Shown here piece after piece: positions 37,134-49,823 of a stretch of 64,000 nucleotides of DNA. Location of the stretch: positions 1 through 64,000 of the forward strand of contig CANPUZ010000059.1 of the NCBI GenBank assembly GCA_947579665.1, written 5' to 3'. The notes beneath the pieces were generated by a model. The model was given only the letters and a program-made list of their open reading frames with translations. It ran no database searches and had not been told where the DNA came from. This DNA is from Sympetrum striolatum. Lineage: Eukaryota > Arthropoda > Insecta > Odonata > Libellulidae. Position numbers and translations under genes: made by a program. Numbering within the stretch: position 1 is the first letter of the stretch; the number at the start of each line of letters is the position of its first letter.

Positions 37134-38724
37134 TCCTCTATTTACTCGTCCTTTTTCCTCATTTTATGACGAAATAACCGAAAAAATGGTCAAAAACGGA
37201 TAATTTTCGAGAAATTTCTATTTTTCCTCTATTTACTCGTTTGTTTTCCTCATTATATGACGAAATTACAGAAAAAAGGGCCGAAAACGGATAATTTTAG
37301 CGAAGTTTTTATTTTTTTTCCTCTATTTACTCGTTTTTTTTCCTCATATTATGACGATTTTACCAAAAAAAGGGACGAAAACGGATAATTTTAGCGAAAT
37401 TTCTATTTTTTCCTCTATTAACTCGTTTTTTCCTTATCTTATGACGAAATTACCGAAAAAAGGGACGAAAACGGATAATTTTAGCGAAATTTCTATTTTT
37501 TCCTTCATTTGCTCGTTTTTTTTCCTCATTTTATGAAGAAATTACCGAAAAAAGGGACGAAAAAGGATAATTTTTGGGAAATTTTTATTTTTCTTCCTCA
37601 ATTTACTCGTTTTTTTTCCTCATTTTATGTCGAAATTACCGAAAAAAGGGACGAAAACGGATAATTTTAGCGAAATATTTATTTTTTTCCTCAATTTACT
37701 CGTTTTTCTTCATCATTTTATCACGAAATTACCGAAAAAAGGGACGATAACGGATAATTTTAGCGAAATTTCTATTTTTTCCTCAACTCGTTTTTTTTCC
37801 TCATTTAAGTCGAAATTACCGAATAAAGGGATGGAAACGGATATTTTAGCGAAATTTTTATTTTTTTCCTCAATTTACTCGTTTTTCTTCTTCATTTTAT
37901 CACGAAATTACCGAAAAAATGGCCAAAAACGGATAATTTTCGAGAAATTTCTATTTTTCCTCTATTTACTCGTTTGTTTTCCTCATTATATGACGAAATT
38001 ACAGAAAAAAGGGCCGAAAACGGATAATTTTAGCGAAATTTTTATTTTTTTTCCTCTATTTACTCGTTTTTTTTCCTCATATTATGACGATTTTACCAAA
38101 AAAAGGGACGAAAACGGATAATTTTAGCGAAATTTCTATTTTTTCCTCTATTAACTCGTTTTTTCCTTATCTTATGACGAAATTACCGAAAAAAGGGACG
38201 AAAACGGATAATTTTAGCGAAATTTCTATTTTTTCCTTCATTTGCTCGTTTTTTTTCCTCATTTTATGAAGAAATTACCGAAAAAAGGGACGAAAAAGGA
38301 TAATTTTTGGGAAATTTTTATTTTTCTTCCTCAATTTACTCGTTTTTTTTCCTCATTTTATGTCGAAATTACCGAAAAAAGGGACGAAAACGGATAATTT
38401 TAGCGAAATATTTATTTTTTTCCTCAATTTACTCGTTTTTCTTCATCATTTTATCACGAAATTACCGAAAAAAGGGACGATAACGGATAATTTTAGCGAA
38501 ATTTCTATTTTTTCCTCAACTCGTTTTTTTTCCTCATTTAAGTCGAAATTACCGAATAAAGGGATGGAAACGGATATTTTAGCGAAATTTTTATTTTTTT
38601 CCTCAATTTACTCGTTTTTCTTCTTCATTTTATCACGAAATTACCGAAGACAGGGATGAAAACGGATAATTTTAGCGAAATTTTTAATTTTTTCCTCAAT
38701 TTACTCGTTTATTTTCCTCATTTT
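37134..38724 (+). repeat. Extra partial B repeats (1010- and 733-bp spacing)
   Basis: Two further partial copies of the B segment follow, with equivalent points at 36341, 37351 and 38084 and at 36617, 37627 and 38360. The part 37134-37782 is absent from the otherwise matching downstream copy at 42230, while 37783-39114 is present there at an offset of 4451 bp. Confidence 0.75.
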
Positions 38725-40059
38725 ATAACAAAATTACCGAAAAAAGGGTCAAAAACGGATAATTTTAGCAAATTTTCTATTTTTTCCCCAATTTACTGGT
38801 TTTTTTTCCGCATTTTATCACGAAGTTACGGAAAAAAGGGACGAAAACGGATAATTTAAGCGAAATTTTTATTTTTCTCCTTCATTTGTTCTTTTTTTTC
38901 ATCATTTTATTACGAAATTACCGAAAAAAGGGACGAAAACGGATAATTTTAGCGAAATTTCTATTTTTTCCTCTATTAACTCGTTTTTTTTCCTCATTTA
39001 TATCGAAATTACCGAAAAAAGGGACGAAAACGGATAATTTTATCGAAATTTTTATTTTTTTCCTCTATTTAGTCGTTTTTTTTCCTCATTTTAAGACGAA
39101 ATTACCGAAAAAAGGGACGAAAACGGATAATTTTAGCGAAATTTCTATATTTTTCTCTATTTATTCGATTTTCCTCTATTTACTCGTTTTTTTTCCTCAT
39201 TTTATGACGAAATTACCGAAAAAAGGGACGAAAACGGATAATTTTAGCGAAATTTCTATATTTTCCTCAATTTGCTCGTTTTTTTTCCTCATTTTATGAC
39301 GAAATTACCGATAAAATGGATGAAAACGGATAATTTTAGCGAAATTTTAATTTTTTTCCTCTATTTACTCGATATTTTTCCTCATTTTATGACGTAATTA
39401 CCGAAAAAAGGGATGAAAACGGATAATTTTTGCGAAATTTCTATTTTTTCCTCTATTTACCCGTTTTATTCCACATTTTATGGCGAAATTACCGAAAAAA
39501 GGGACGAAAATGGATAATTTTAGCGAAATTTTTATTTTTTCCTCAATTTACTCGTTTTTTTTCCTCATTTTATGACGAAATTACCAAAAAAAGGAACGAA
39601 AACGGATAATTTTAGCGAAATTTCTATTTTTTTCTCTATTTATTCGATTTTCCTCTATTTACTCGTTTTTTTTTCCTCATTTTATGACGAAATTACAGAT
39701 AAAATGGACGAAAAGGGATAATTTTAGCGAAATTTTTATTTTTTTCCTCAATTTACTCGTTTTTCTTCATCATTTTATCACGAAATTACCAAAAAAAGGG
39801 ACGACAACGGATAATTTTAACGAAATTTCTATTTTTTTCCTTTATTTACTCGATTTTTTTTCCACATTTTATGTCGAAATTACCGAATAAAGGGACAAAA
39901 ACGGATAATTTTAGCGAAATTTAAATTTTTTTCCTCTATTTACTCGATATTTTTCCTCATTTTATGAAGTAATTACCGAAAAAAGTGATGAAAATGGATA
40001 ATTTTAGTGAAATTTCAATTTTTTTCTCTATTTACTCGTTTTTTTCCTACTTTTATGGC
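38725..40059 (+). repeat. HOR family A, 14-monomer variant
   Basis: The copy opens with the usual first monomers, then passes at about 39120-39140 from the AAGACG monomer directly into the monomer with the duplicated CTATTTATTCG segment. Three monomers are skipped, and the rest is complete. Its length of about 1335 bp equals the full unit minus three monomers. Confidence 0.8.
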
Positions 40060-42230
40060 GAAATTACCGAAAAAAGGGACGAAAACGGATAATTTTAGCA
40101 AATTTTCTATTTTTTCCCCAATTTACTGGTTTTTTTTTCCGCATTTTATCACGAAGTTACGGAAAAAAGGGACGAAAACGGATAATTTAAGCGAAATTTT
40201 TATTTTTCTCCTTCATTTGTTCTTTTTTTTTCATCATTTTATTACGAAATTACCGAAAAAAGGGACGAAAACGGATAATTTTAGCGAAATTTCTATTTTT
40301 TCCTCTATTAACTCGTTTTTTTTCCTCATTTTATATCGAAATTACCGAAAAAAGGGACGAAAACGGATAATTTTATCGAAATTTTTATTTTTTTCCTCTA
40401 TTTAGTCGTTTTTTTTCCTCATTTTAAGACGAAATTACCGAAAAAAGGGACGAAAATGGATAATTTTAGCGAAATTTCAATTTTTTTCCTCTATTTACTC
40501 GTTTTTTTTCCTCATTTTATGACGAAATTACCGAAAAAAGGGACGATAACGGATAATTTTAGCGAAATTTGTATTTTTGTCCTCTATTTACTCGATTTTT
40601 TTCCTACTTTTATGGCGAAATTACCGAAAAAAGGGACGAAAACGGATAATTTTAGCGAAATTTCTATTATTTCCTCAATTTACTCGTTTTCTTCATCATT
40701 TTATCACGAAATTACCGAAAAAAGGGACGAAAACGGATAATTTTAGCGATATTTTTAATTTTTTCCTCTATTTACTCGATTTTTTTCTTCATTTTATGAC
40801 GAAATTACCGAAAAAAGGAACGAAAACGGATAATTTTAGCGAAACTTCTCTTTTTTACTCTATTTACTCGTTTTTCTTCCTCATTTTATCACGAAATTAC
40901 CGAAAAAAGGGACGAAAACGGATAATTTTATCGAAATTACTATTTTTTTCCTCTATTTGCTCGTTTTTTTTCTTCATTTTATCACGAAATCACCGAAAAA
41001 AGGGACGAAATCGGATAATTTTAGCGAAATTTCTATTTTTTCCTCTATTTACCCGTTTTTTCCTCATTTTGTGACTAAATTACCGAAAAAAGGGCCGAAA
41101 ACGGATAATTTTAGCGAAATTTCTATATTTTCCTTTATTTACTCCATTTTTTCTCATTTTATGACGAAATTACCGAAAAAAGGGTCGATATCGGATAATT
41201 TTAGCGAAATTTCTATTTTTTCCTCTATTTACTCGTCCTTTTTCCTCATTTTATGACGAAATAACCGAAAAAATGGCCAAAAACGGATAATTTTCGAGAA
41301 ATTTCTATTTTTCCTCTATTTACTCGTTTGTTTTCCTCATTATATGACGAAATTACAGAAAAAAGGGCCGAAAACGGATAATTTTAGCGAAATTTTTATT
41401 TTTTTTCCTCTATTTACTCGTTTTTTTTCCTCATATTATGACGATTTTACCAAAAAAAGGGACGAAAACGGATAATTTTAGCGAAATTTCTATTTTTTCC
41501 TCTATTAACTCGTTTTTTCCTTATCTTATGACGAAATTACCGAAAAAAGGGACGAAAACGGATAATTTTAGCGAAATTTCTATTTTTTCCTTCATTTGCT
41601 CGTTTTTTTTCCTCATTTTATGAAGAAATTACCGAAAAAAGGGACGAAAAAGGATAATTTTTGGGAAATTTTTATTTTTCTTCCTCAATTTACTCGTTTT
41701 TTTTCCTCATTTTATGTCGAAATTACCGAAAAAAGGGACGAAAACGGATAATTTTAGCGAAATATTTATTTTTTTCCTCAATTTACTCGTTTTTCTTCAT
41801 CATTTTATCACGAAATTACCGAAAAAAGGGACGATAACGGATAATTTTAGCGAAATTTCTATTTTTTCCTCAACTCGTTTTTTTTCCTCATTTAAGTCGA
41901 AATTACCAAATAAAGGGATGGAAACGGATATTTTAGCGAAATTTTTATTTTTTTCCTCAATTTACTCGTTTTTCTTCTTCATTTTATCACGAAATTACCG
42001 AAGACAGGGATGAAAACGGATAATTTTAGCGAAATTTTTATTTTTTTCCTCAATTTACTCGTTTATTTTCCTCATTTTATAACAAAATTACCGAAAAAAG
42101 GGTCAAAAACGGATAATTTTAGCAAATTTTCTATTTTTTCCCCAATTTACTGGTTTTTTTTCCGCATTTTATCACGAAGTTACGGAAGAAAGGGACGAAA
42201 ACGGATAATTTTAGCGAAATTTCTATTTTT
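39137..42230 (+). repeat. Large duplication, second copy (offset 5097)
   Basis: It matches 34040-37133 through the A unit end, the six-monomer A stub (40060-40604) and the B block. The AB junction inside a T-tract is identical in both, so it arose before this duplication. Confidence 0.8.
40060..42230 (+). repeat. Truncated A copy joined to B-type block
   Basis: Six A monomers (to about 40604) are followed by the B series with the same junction as at 35507. B landmarks lie near 40747, 40843, 41182, 41289 and 41438. Confidence 0.75.
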
Positions 42231-42233
42231 TCC

Positions 42234-43565
42234 TCAACTCGTTTTTTTTCCTCATTTAAGTCGAAATTACCGAATAAAGGGATGGAAACGGATATTTTAG
42301 CGAAATTTTTATTTTTTTCCTCAATTTACTCGTTTTTCTTCTTCATTTTATCACGAAATTACCGAAAAAATGGCCAAAAACGGATAATTTTCGAGAAATT
42401 TCTATTTTTCCTCTATTTACTCGTTTGTTTTCCTCATTATATGACGAAATTACAGAAAAAAGGGCCGAAAACGGATAATTTTAGCGAAATTTTTATTTTT
42501 TTTCCTCTATTTACTCGTTTTTTTTCCTCATATTATGACGATTTTACCAAAAAAAGGGACGAAAACGGATAATTTTAGCGAAATTTCTATTTTTTCCTCT
42601 ATTAACTCGTTTTTTCCTTATCTTATGACGAAATTACCGAAAAAAGGGACGAAAACGGATAATTTTAGCGAAATTTCTATTTTTTCCTTCATTTGCTCGT
42701 TTTTTTTCCTCATTTTATGAAGAAATTACCGAAAAAAGGGACGAAAAAGGATAATTTTTGGGAAATTTTTATTTTTCTTCCTCAATTTACTCGTTTTTTT
42801 TCCTCATTTTATGTCGAAATTACCGAAAAAAGGGACGAAAACGGATAATTTTAGCGAAATATTTATTTTTTTCCTCAATTTACTCGTTTTTCTTCATCAT
42901 TTTATCACGAAATTACCGAAAAAAGGGACGATAACGGATAATTTTAGCGAAATTTCTATTTTTTCCTCAACTCGTTTTTTTTCCTCATTTAAGTCGAAAT
43001 TACCGAATAAAGGGATGGAAACGGATATTTTAGCGAAATTTTTATTTTTTTCCTCAATTTACTCGTTTTTCTTCTTCATTTTATCACGAAATTACCGAAG
43101 ACAGGGATGAAAACGGATAATTTTAGCGAAATTTTTAATTTTTTCCTCAATTTACTCGTTTATTTTCCTCATTTTATAACAAAATTACCGAAAAAAGGGT
43201 CAAAAACGGATAATTTTAGCAAATTTTCTATTTTTTCCCCAATTTACTGGTTTTTTTTCCGCATTTTATCACGAAGTTACGGAAAAAAGGGACGAAAACG
43301 GATAATTTAAGCGAAATTTTTATTTTTCTCCTTCATTTGTTCTTTTTTTTCATCATTTTATTACGAAATTACCGAAAAAAGGGACGAAAACGGATAATTT
43401 TAGCGAAATTTCTATTTTTTCCTCTATTAACTCGTTTTTTTTCCTCATTTATATCGAAATTACCGAAAAAAGGGACGAAAACGGATAATTTTATCGAAAT
43501 TTTTATTTTTTTCCTCTATTTAGTCGTTTTTTTTCCTCATTTTAAGACGAAATTACCGAAAAAAG
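42234..43565 (+). repeat. Block duplicate of 37783-39114 (offset 4451)
   Basis: After the break at about 42232 the sequence matches a point 4451 bp upstream instead of 5097 bp. The difference of 646 bp is seven monomers. Matching starts include 37831 and 42282, 38084 and 42535, 38360 and 42811, and 38886 and 43337. Confidence 0.8.
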
Positions 43566-44788
43566 GGACGAAAATGGATAATTTTAGCGAAATTTCAATT
43601 TTTTTCCTCTATTTACTCGTTTTTTTTCCTCATTTTATGACGAAATTACCGAAAAAAGGGACGATAACGGATAATTTTAGCGAAATTTGTATTTTTGTCC
43701 TCTATTTACTCGATTTTTTTCCTCATTTTACGACGAAATAACCGAAAAAAGGGACGAAAATGGATAATTTGAGCGAAATTTTTATTTCTTCCTCAATTTA
43801 CTCGTTTTTTTTTCTTCATTTTATGACGAGATTACTGAAAAAAGGAACGAAAACGGATAATTTTAGCGAAATTTCTATTTTTTTTTCTATTTATTCGATT
43901 TTCCTCTATTTACTCGTTTTTTTTCCTCATTTTATGACGAAATTACCGAAAAAAGGGACGAAAACGGATAATTTTAGCGAAATTTCTATATTTTCCTCAA
44001 TTTGCTCGTTTTTTTTCCTCATTTTATGACGAAATTACCGATAAAATGGATGAAAACGGATAATTTTAGCGAAATTTTAATTTTTTTCCTCTATTTACTC
44101 GATATTTTTCCTCATTTAATGACGTAATTACCGAAAAAAGGGATGAAAACGGATAATTTTTGCGAAATTTCTATTTTTTCCTCTATTTACCCGTTTTTTT
44201 CCACATTTTATGGCGAAATTACCGAAAAAAGGGACGAAAATGGATAATTTTAGCGAAATTTTTATTTTTTCCTCAATTTAATCGTTTTTTTTCCTCATTT
44301 TATGACGAAATTACCAAAAAAAGGAACGAAAACGGATAATTTTAGCGAAATTTCTATTTTTTTCTCTATTTATTCGATTTTCCTCTATTTACTCGTTTTT
44401 TTTCCTCATTTTATGACGAAATTACAGATAAAATGTACGAAAAGGGATAATTTTAGCGAAATTTTTATTTTTTTCCTCAATTTACTCGTTTTTCTTCATC
44501 ATTTTATCACGAAATTACCAAAAAAAGGGACGACAACGGATAATTTTAACGAAATTTCTATTTTTTTCCTTTATTTACTCGATTTTTTTTCCACATTTTA
44601 TGTCGAAATTACCGAATAAAGGGACAAAAACGGATAATTTTAGCGAAATTTTAATTTTTTTCCTCTATTTACTCGATATTTTTCCTCATTTTATGAAGTA
44701 ATTACCGAAAAAAGGGATGAAAACGGATAATTTTAGTGAAATTTCAATTTTTTTCTCTATTTACTCCTTTTTTTCCTACTTTTATGGC
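43177..44788 (+). repeat. HOR family A, full unit (1612 bp)
   Basis: Seventeen monomers in the A order, including both oversize monomers near 43.85 and 44.34 kb. It shows a few private base changes against the 30-35 kb copies (for example ATCG for CTCG near 44281), so it is slightly more diverged than the tandem trio. Confidence 0.8.
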
Positions 44789-45864
44789 GAAATTACCGAA
44801 AAAAGGGACGAAAACGGATAATTTTAGCGAAATTTCTATTATTTCCTCAATTTACTCGTTTTCTTCATCATTTTATCACGAAATTACCGAAAAAAGGGAC
44901 GAAAACGGATAATTTTAGCGATATTTTTAATTTTTTCCTCTATTTACTCGATTTTTTTCTTCATTTTATGACGAAATTACCGAAAAAAGGAACGAAAACG
45001 GATAATTTTAGCGAAACTTCTCTTTTTACTCTATTTACTCGTTTTTCTTCCTCATTTTATCACGAAATTACCGAAAAAAGGGACGAAAACGGATAATTTT
45101 ATCGAAATTACTAATTTTTTCCTCTATTTGCTCGTTTTTTTTCTTCAATTTATCACGAAATTACCGAAAAAAGGGACGAAATCGGATAATTTTAGCGAAA
45201 TTTCTATTTTTTCCTCTATTTACCCGTTTTTTCCTCATTTTATGACTAAATTACCGAAAAAAGGGCCGAAAACGGATAATTTTAGCGAAATTTCTATATT
45301 TTCCTTTATTTACTCCATTTTTTCTCATTTTATGACGAAATTACCGAAAAAAGGGTCGATATCGGATAATTTTAGCGAAATTTCTATTTTTTCCTCTATT
45401 TACTCGTCCTTTTTCCTCATTTTATGACGAAATAACCGAAAAAATGGCCGAAAACGGATAATGTTCGAGAAATTTCTATTTTTCCTCTATTTACTCGTTT
45501 GTTTTTCTCATTATATGACGAAATTACAGAAAAAAAGGCCGAAAACGGATAATTTTAGCGAAATTTTTATTTTTTTTCCTCTATTTACTCGTTTTTTTTC
45601 CTCATTTTATGACGATTTTACCAAAAAAAGGGACGAAAACGGATAATTTTAGCGAAATTTCTATTTTTTCCTCTATTAACTCGTTTTTTCCTTATCTTAT
45701 GACGAAATTACCGAAAAAAGGGACGAAAACGGATAATTTTAGCGATATTTCTTTTTTTTCCTTCATTTGCTCGTTTTTTTTCCTCATTTTATGAAGAAAT
45801 TACCGAAAAAAGGGACGAAAAAGGATAATTTTAGCGAAATTTTTATTTTTCTTCCTCAATTTAC
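44789..45864 (+). repeat. B-type block
   Basis: It carries the B landmarks in order, from the GCGATATTTTTAATT monomer near 44922 to ATGACGATTTTACC near 45609. It joins the first C unit near 45865. The part from about 45.4 kb onward also matches 60.1 kb onward at an offset of 14663 bp. Confidence 0.75.
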
Positions 45865-48800
45865 TCGTTTTTTTTCATCATTTTATGACGAAAATACCGT
45901 AAAAAGGGACGAAAACGGAGAATTTTAGCGAAATTTTTATTTTTTTCCTCAATTTACTAATTTTTCTTAATCATTTTATCACAAAATTACCTAAAAAAGG
46001 GACGAAAACGGATAATTTTAACGAAATTTCTATTTTTTTCTTCTATTTACTCGTTTTTTTCCTCATTTCATGACGAAATTACCGAAACAATGGACGAAAA
46101 CGGATAATTTTAGCGAAATTTCTATTTTTTCCTCTATTTACTCGTCCTTTTACCACATTTTATGACGAAATTACCGAAAAAATGGCTGAAAACGGATAAT
46201 TTTCGCGAAATTTCTATTTTTTCCTCTATTTACTCCTTTTTTTTCCTCATTATATGACGAAATTACAGAAAAAAGGGCCGAAAACGGATAATTTTAGCGA
46301 AATTTTTATTTTTTTTTTCCACTATTTACTCGTTTTTTTTCCTCATTTTATGACGATTTTACCAAAAAAAGGGACGAAAACGGATAATTTTACCGAAATT
46401 TCTATTTTTTCCTCTATTTACTCGTTTTTTCCTCATTTTATGACGAAATTACCGAAAAAATGGACGAAAACGGATAATTTTAGCGAAATTTCTATTTTTT
46501 CCTCAATTTGCTCGTTTTTTTCCTCATTTTATGAAGAAATTACCGAAAAAAGGGACGAAAAAGGATAATTTTAGCGAAATTTTAATTTTTTTCTTCAATT
46601 TACTCGTTTTCTTAATCATTTTATCACGAAATTACCGAAAAAAGGGACGAAAACGGAAAATTTTAGCGAAATTTCTATTTTTTTCCTCAAATTTACTCGT
46701 TTTTTCCTCATTTTATGACGGAATTACCGAAAAAAGGGACGAAAACGGATAATTTTAGCGAAATTTCTATTTTTTCCACTATTTACTCGTTGTCTTTCCT
46801 CATTTTATATCGAAATTACCGAAAAAAGGGTCGAAAGCGGATAATTTTATCGAAATTTGTATTTTTTCCTCTATTTACTCGTTTTTTTCCTCATTTCATG
46901 ACGAAATTACGAAAAAAGGGACGAAAACGGATAATTTTAGCGAAATTTCTATTTTTTTCCTCTATATGCTCGATTTTTTCTTCATTTTATGACGAAATTA
47001 CCGGAAAAAGGGACGAAAACGGATAATTTTAGCGAAATTTTTATTTTTTTCCTCAAATTACTAATTTTTCTTCATCATTTTATCACGAAATTACCGAAAA
47101 AAGGGACGAAAACGGATAATTTTAACGAAATTTATATTTTTTTCTTCTATTTACTCGTTTTTTTCCTCATTTCATGACGAAATTACCGAAACAATGGACG
47201 AAAACGGATAATTTTAACGTAATTTCTATTTTTTTCCTCTATTTACTCGTCCTTTTACCACATTTTATGACGAAATTACCGAAAAAATGGCTGAAAACGG
47301 ATAATTTTCGCGAAATTTTTATTTTTTTCCTCAATTTACTAGTTTTCCTTCATCATTTTATCACGAAATTACCGAAAAAAGGAACGAAAACGGATAATTT
47401 TAGCGAAATTTTTATTTTTTTCCTCAATTTACTCGTTTTTCTTCATCATTTTATCACGAAATTACCGAAAAAAGGGACGATAACGGATAATTCTAGCGAA
47501 ATTTCTATTTTTTCCTCAACTCGTTTTTTTTCCTCATTTTATGTCGAAATTACCGAAAAAACGGACGAAAACGGATATTTTAGCGAAAATTTTATTTTTT
47601 TCCTCTATTTACTCGTTTTTTTCCTCATTTCATGACGAAATTACGAAAAAAGGGACGAAAACGGATAATTTTAGCGAAATTTCTATTTTTTTCCTCTATA
47701 TGCTCGATTTTTTCTTAATTTTATGACGAAATTACCGGAAAAAGGGACGAAAACGGATAATTTTAGCGAAATTTTTATTTTTTTTCTGAATTAACTCGTT
47801 TTTCTTCATCATTTTATCACGAAATTATTGAAAAAAGGGACGAAAACGGATAATTTTAACGAAATTTCTATTTTTTTCCTCTATTTACTCGATTTTTTTC
47901 CACATTTTATGACGAAATTACCGAATAAAGGGACGAAAAAGGATATTTTAGCGAAATTTTTATTTTTTTCCTCAATTTACTATTTTTTCTTCATCATTTT
48001 ATCAGGAAATTACCGAAAAAATGGACGAAAACGGTAAATTTTAGCGAAATTTTTAATTTTTTCCTCTATTTACTCGATTATTTTCCTCATTTTATGACGT
48101 AATTACCAAAAAAAATGATGAAAACAGATAATTTTAGCGAAATATCTATTTTTTCCTCTATTTACTCGTCCTTTTACCACATTTTATGACGAAATTACCG
48201 AAAAAATGGCTGAAAACGGATAATTTTCGCAAAATTTCTATTTTTTCCTCTATTTACTCCTTTTTTTCCTCATTATATGACGAAATTACAGAAAAAAGGG
48301 CCGAAAACGGATAATTTTAGCGAAATTTTTATTTTTTTTTCCACTATTTACTCGTTTTTTTTCCTCATTTTATGACGATTATACCAAAAAAGGGACGAAA
48401 ACGGATAATTTTACCGAAATTTCTATTTTTTCCTCTATTTACTCGTTTTTTCCTCATTTTATGAAGAAATTACCGGAAAAAGGGACGAAAAAGGATAATT
48501 TTAGCGAAATTTTAATTTTTTTCTTCAATTTACTCGTTTTCTTCATCATTTTATCACGAAATTACCGAAAAAAGGGACGAAAACGGAAAATTTTAGCGAA
48601 ATTTCTATTTTTTTCCTCAAATTTACTCGTTTTTTCCTCATTTTATGACGGAATTACCGAAAAAAGGGACGAAAACGGATAATTTTAACGAAATTTCTAT
48701 TTTTTTCCTGTATTTACTCGATTTTTTCCACATTTTATGACGAAATTACCAAATAAAGGGACGAAAAAACGGATAATTTTTGCGAAATTTTTATATTTTT

Positions 48801-49823
48801 CCTCAATTTACTATTTTTTCTTCATCATTTTATGAGGAAATTAACGAAAAATTGGACGAAAACGGATAATTTTAGCGATATTTTTAATTTTTTCCTCTAT
48901 TTACTCGATTTTTTTCTTAATTTTATGACGAAATTACCGAAAAAAGGGACGAAAACGGATAATTTTATCGAAATTACTATTTTTTTCCTCTATTTGCTCG
49001 TTTTTTTTCTTCATTTTATCACGAAATTACCGAAAAAAGGGACCAAAACGAATAATTTTAGCTAAATTTCTATTTTTACCTCTATTTACTCGTTTTTTTT
49101 CCTCATTTTATGTCGAAATTACCGAGAAAAGGGACGAAAACGGATAATTTTAGCGAAATATTTATTTTTTTCCTCAATTTACTCGTTTTTCTTCATCATT
49201 TTATCACGAAATTACCGAAAAAAGGGACGATAACGGATAATTTTAGCGAAATTTCTATTTTTTCCTCAACTCGTTTTTTTTCCTCATTTAAGTCGAAATT
49301 ACCGAATAAAGGGATGAAAACGGATATTTTAGCGAAATTTTCATTTTTTTCCTCAATTTACTCGTTTTTCTTCTTCATTTTATCACGAAATTACCGAAGA
49401 CAGGGATGAAAACGGATAATTTTAGCGAAATTTATATTTTTTTCCTCAATTTACTCGTTTATTTTCCTCATTTTATAACAAAATTACCGAAAAAAGGGTC
49501 AAAAACGGATAATTTTAGCAAATTTTCTATTTTTTCCCCAATTTACTGGTTTTTTTTCCGCATTTTATCACGAAGTTACGGAAAAAAGGGACGAAAACGG
49601 ATAATTTAAGCGAAATTTTTATTTTTCTCCTTCATTTGTTCTTTTTTTTTCATCATTTTATTACGAAATTACCGAAAAAAGGGACGAAAACGGATAATTT
49701 TAGCGAAATTTCTATTTTTTCCTCTATTAACTCGTTTTTTTCCTCATTTTATATCGAAATTACCGAAAAAAGGGACGAAAACGGATAATTTTATCGTAAT
49801 TTTTATTTTTTTCCTCTATTTAG
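45865..49823 (+). repeat. HOR family C, 43-monomer unit (3959 bp)
   Basis: A long unit of distinguishable monomers is followed directly by a second copy. Equivalent points lie 3959 bp apart (46254 and 50213, 46989 and 50948, 47541 and 51500, 48461 and 52420). Landmarks include ATACCGTAAAAAGG, CCGAAACAATGGACG, TCTATATGCTCG, CCGGAAAAAGGG and AATGATGAAAACAG monomers. Confidence 0.85.
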
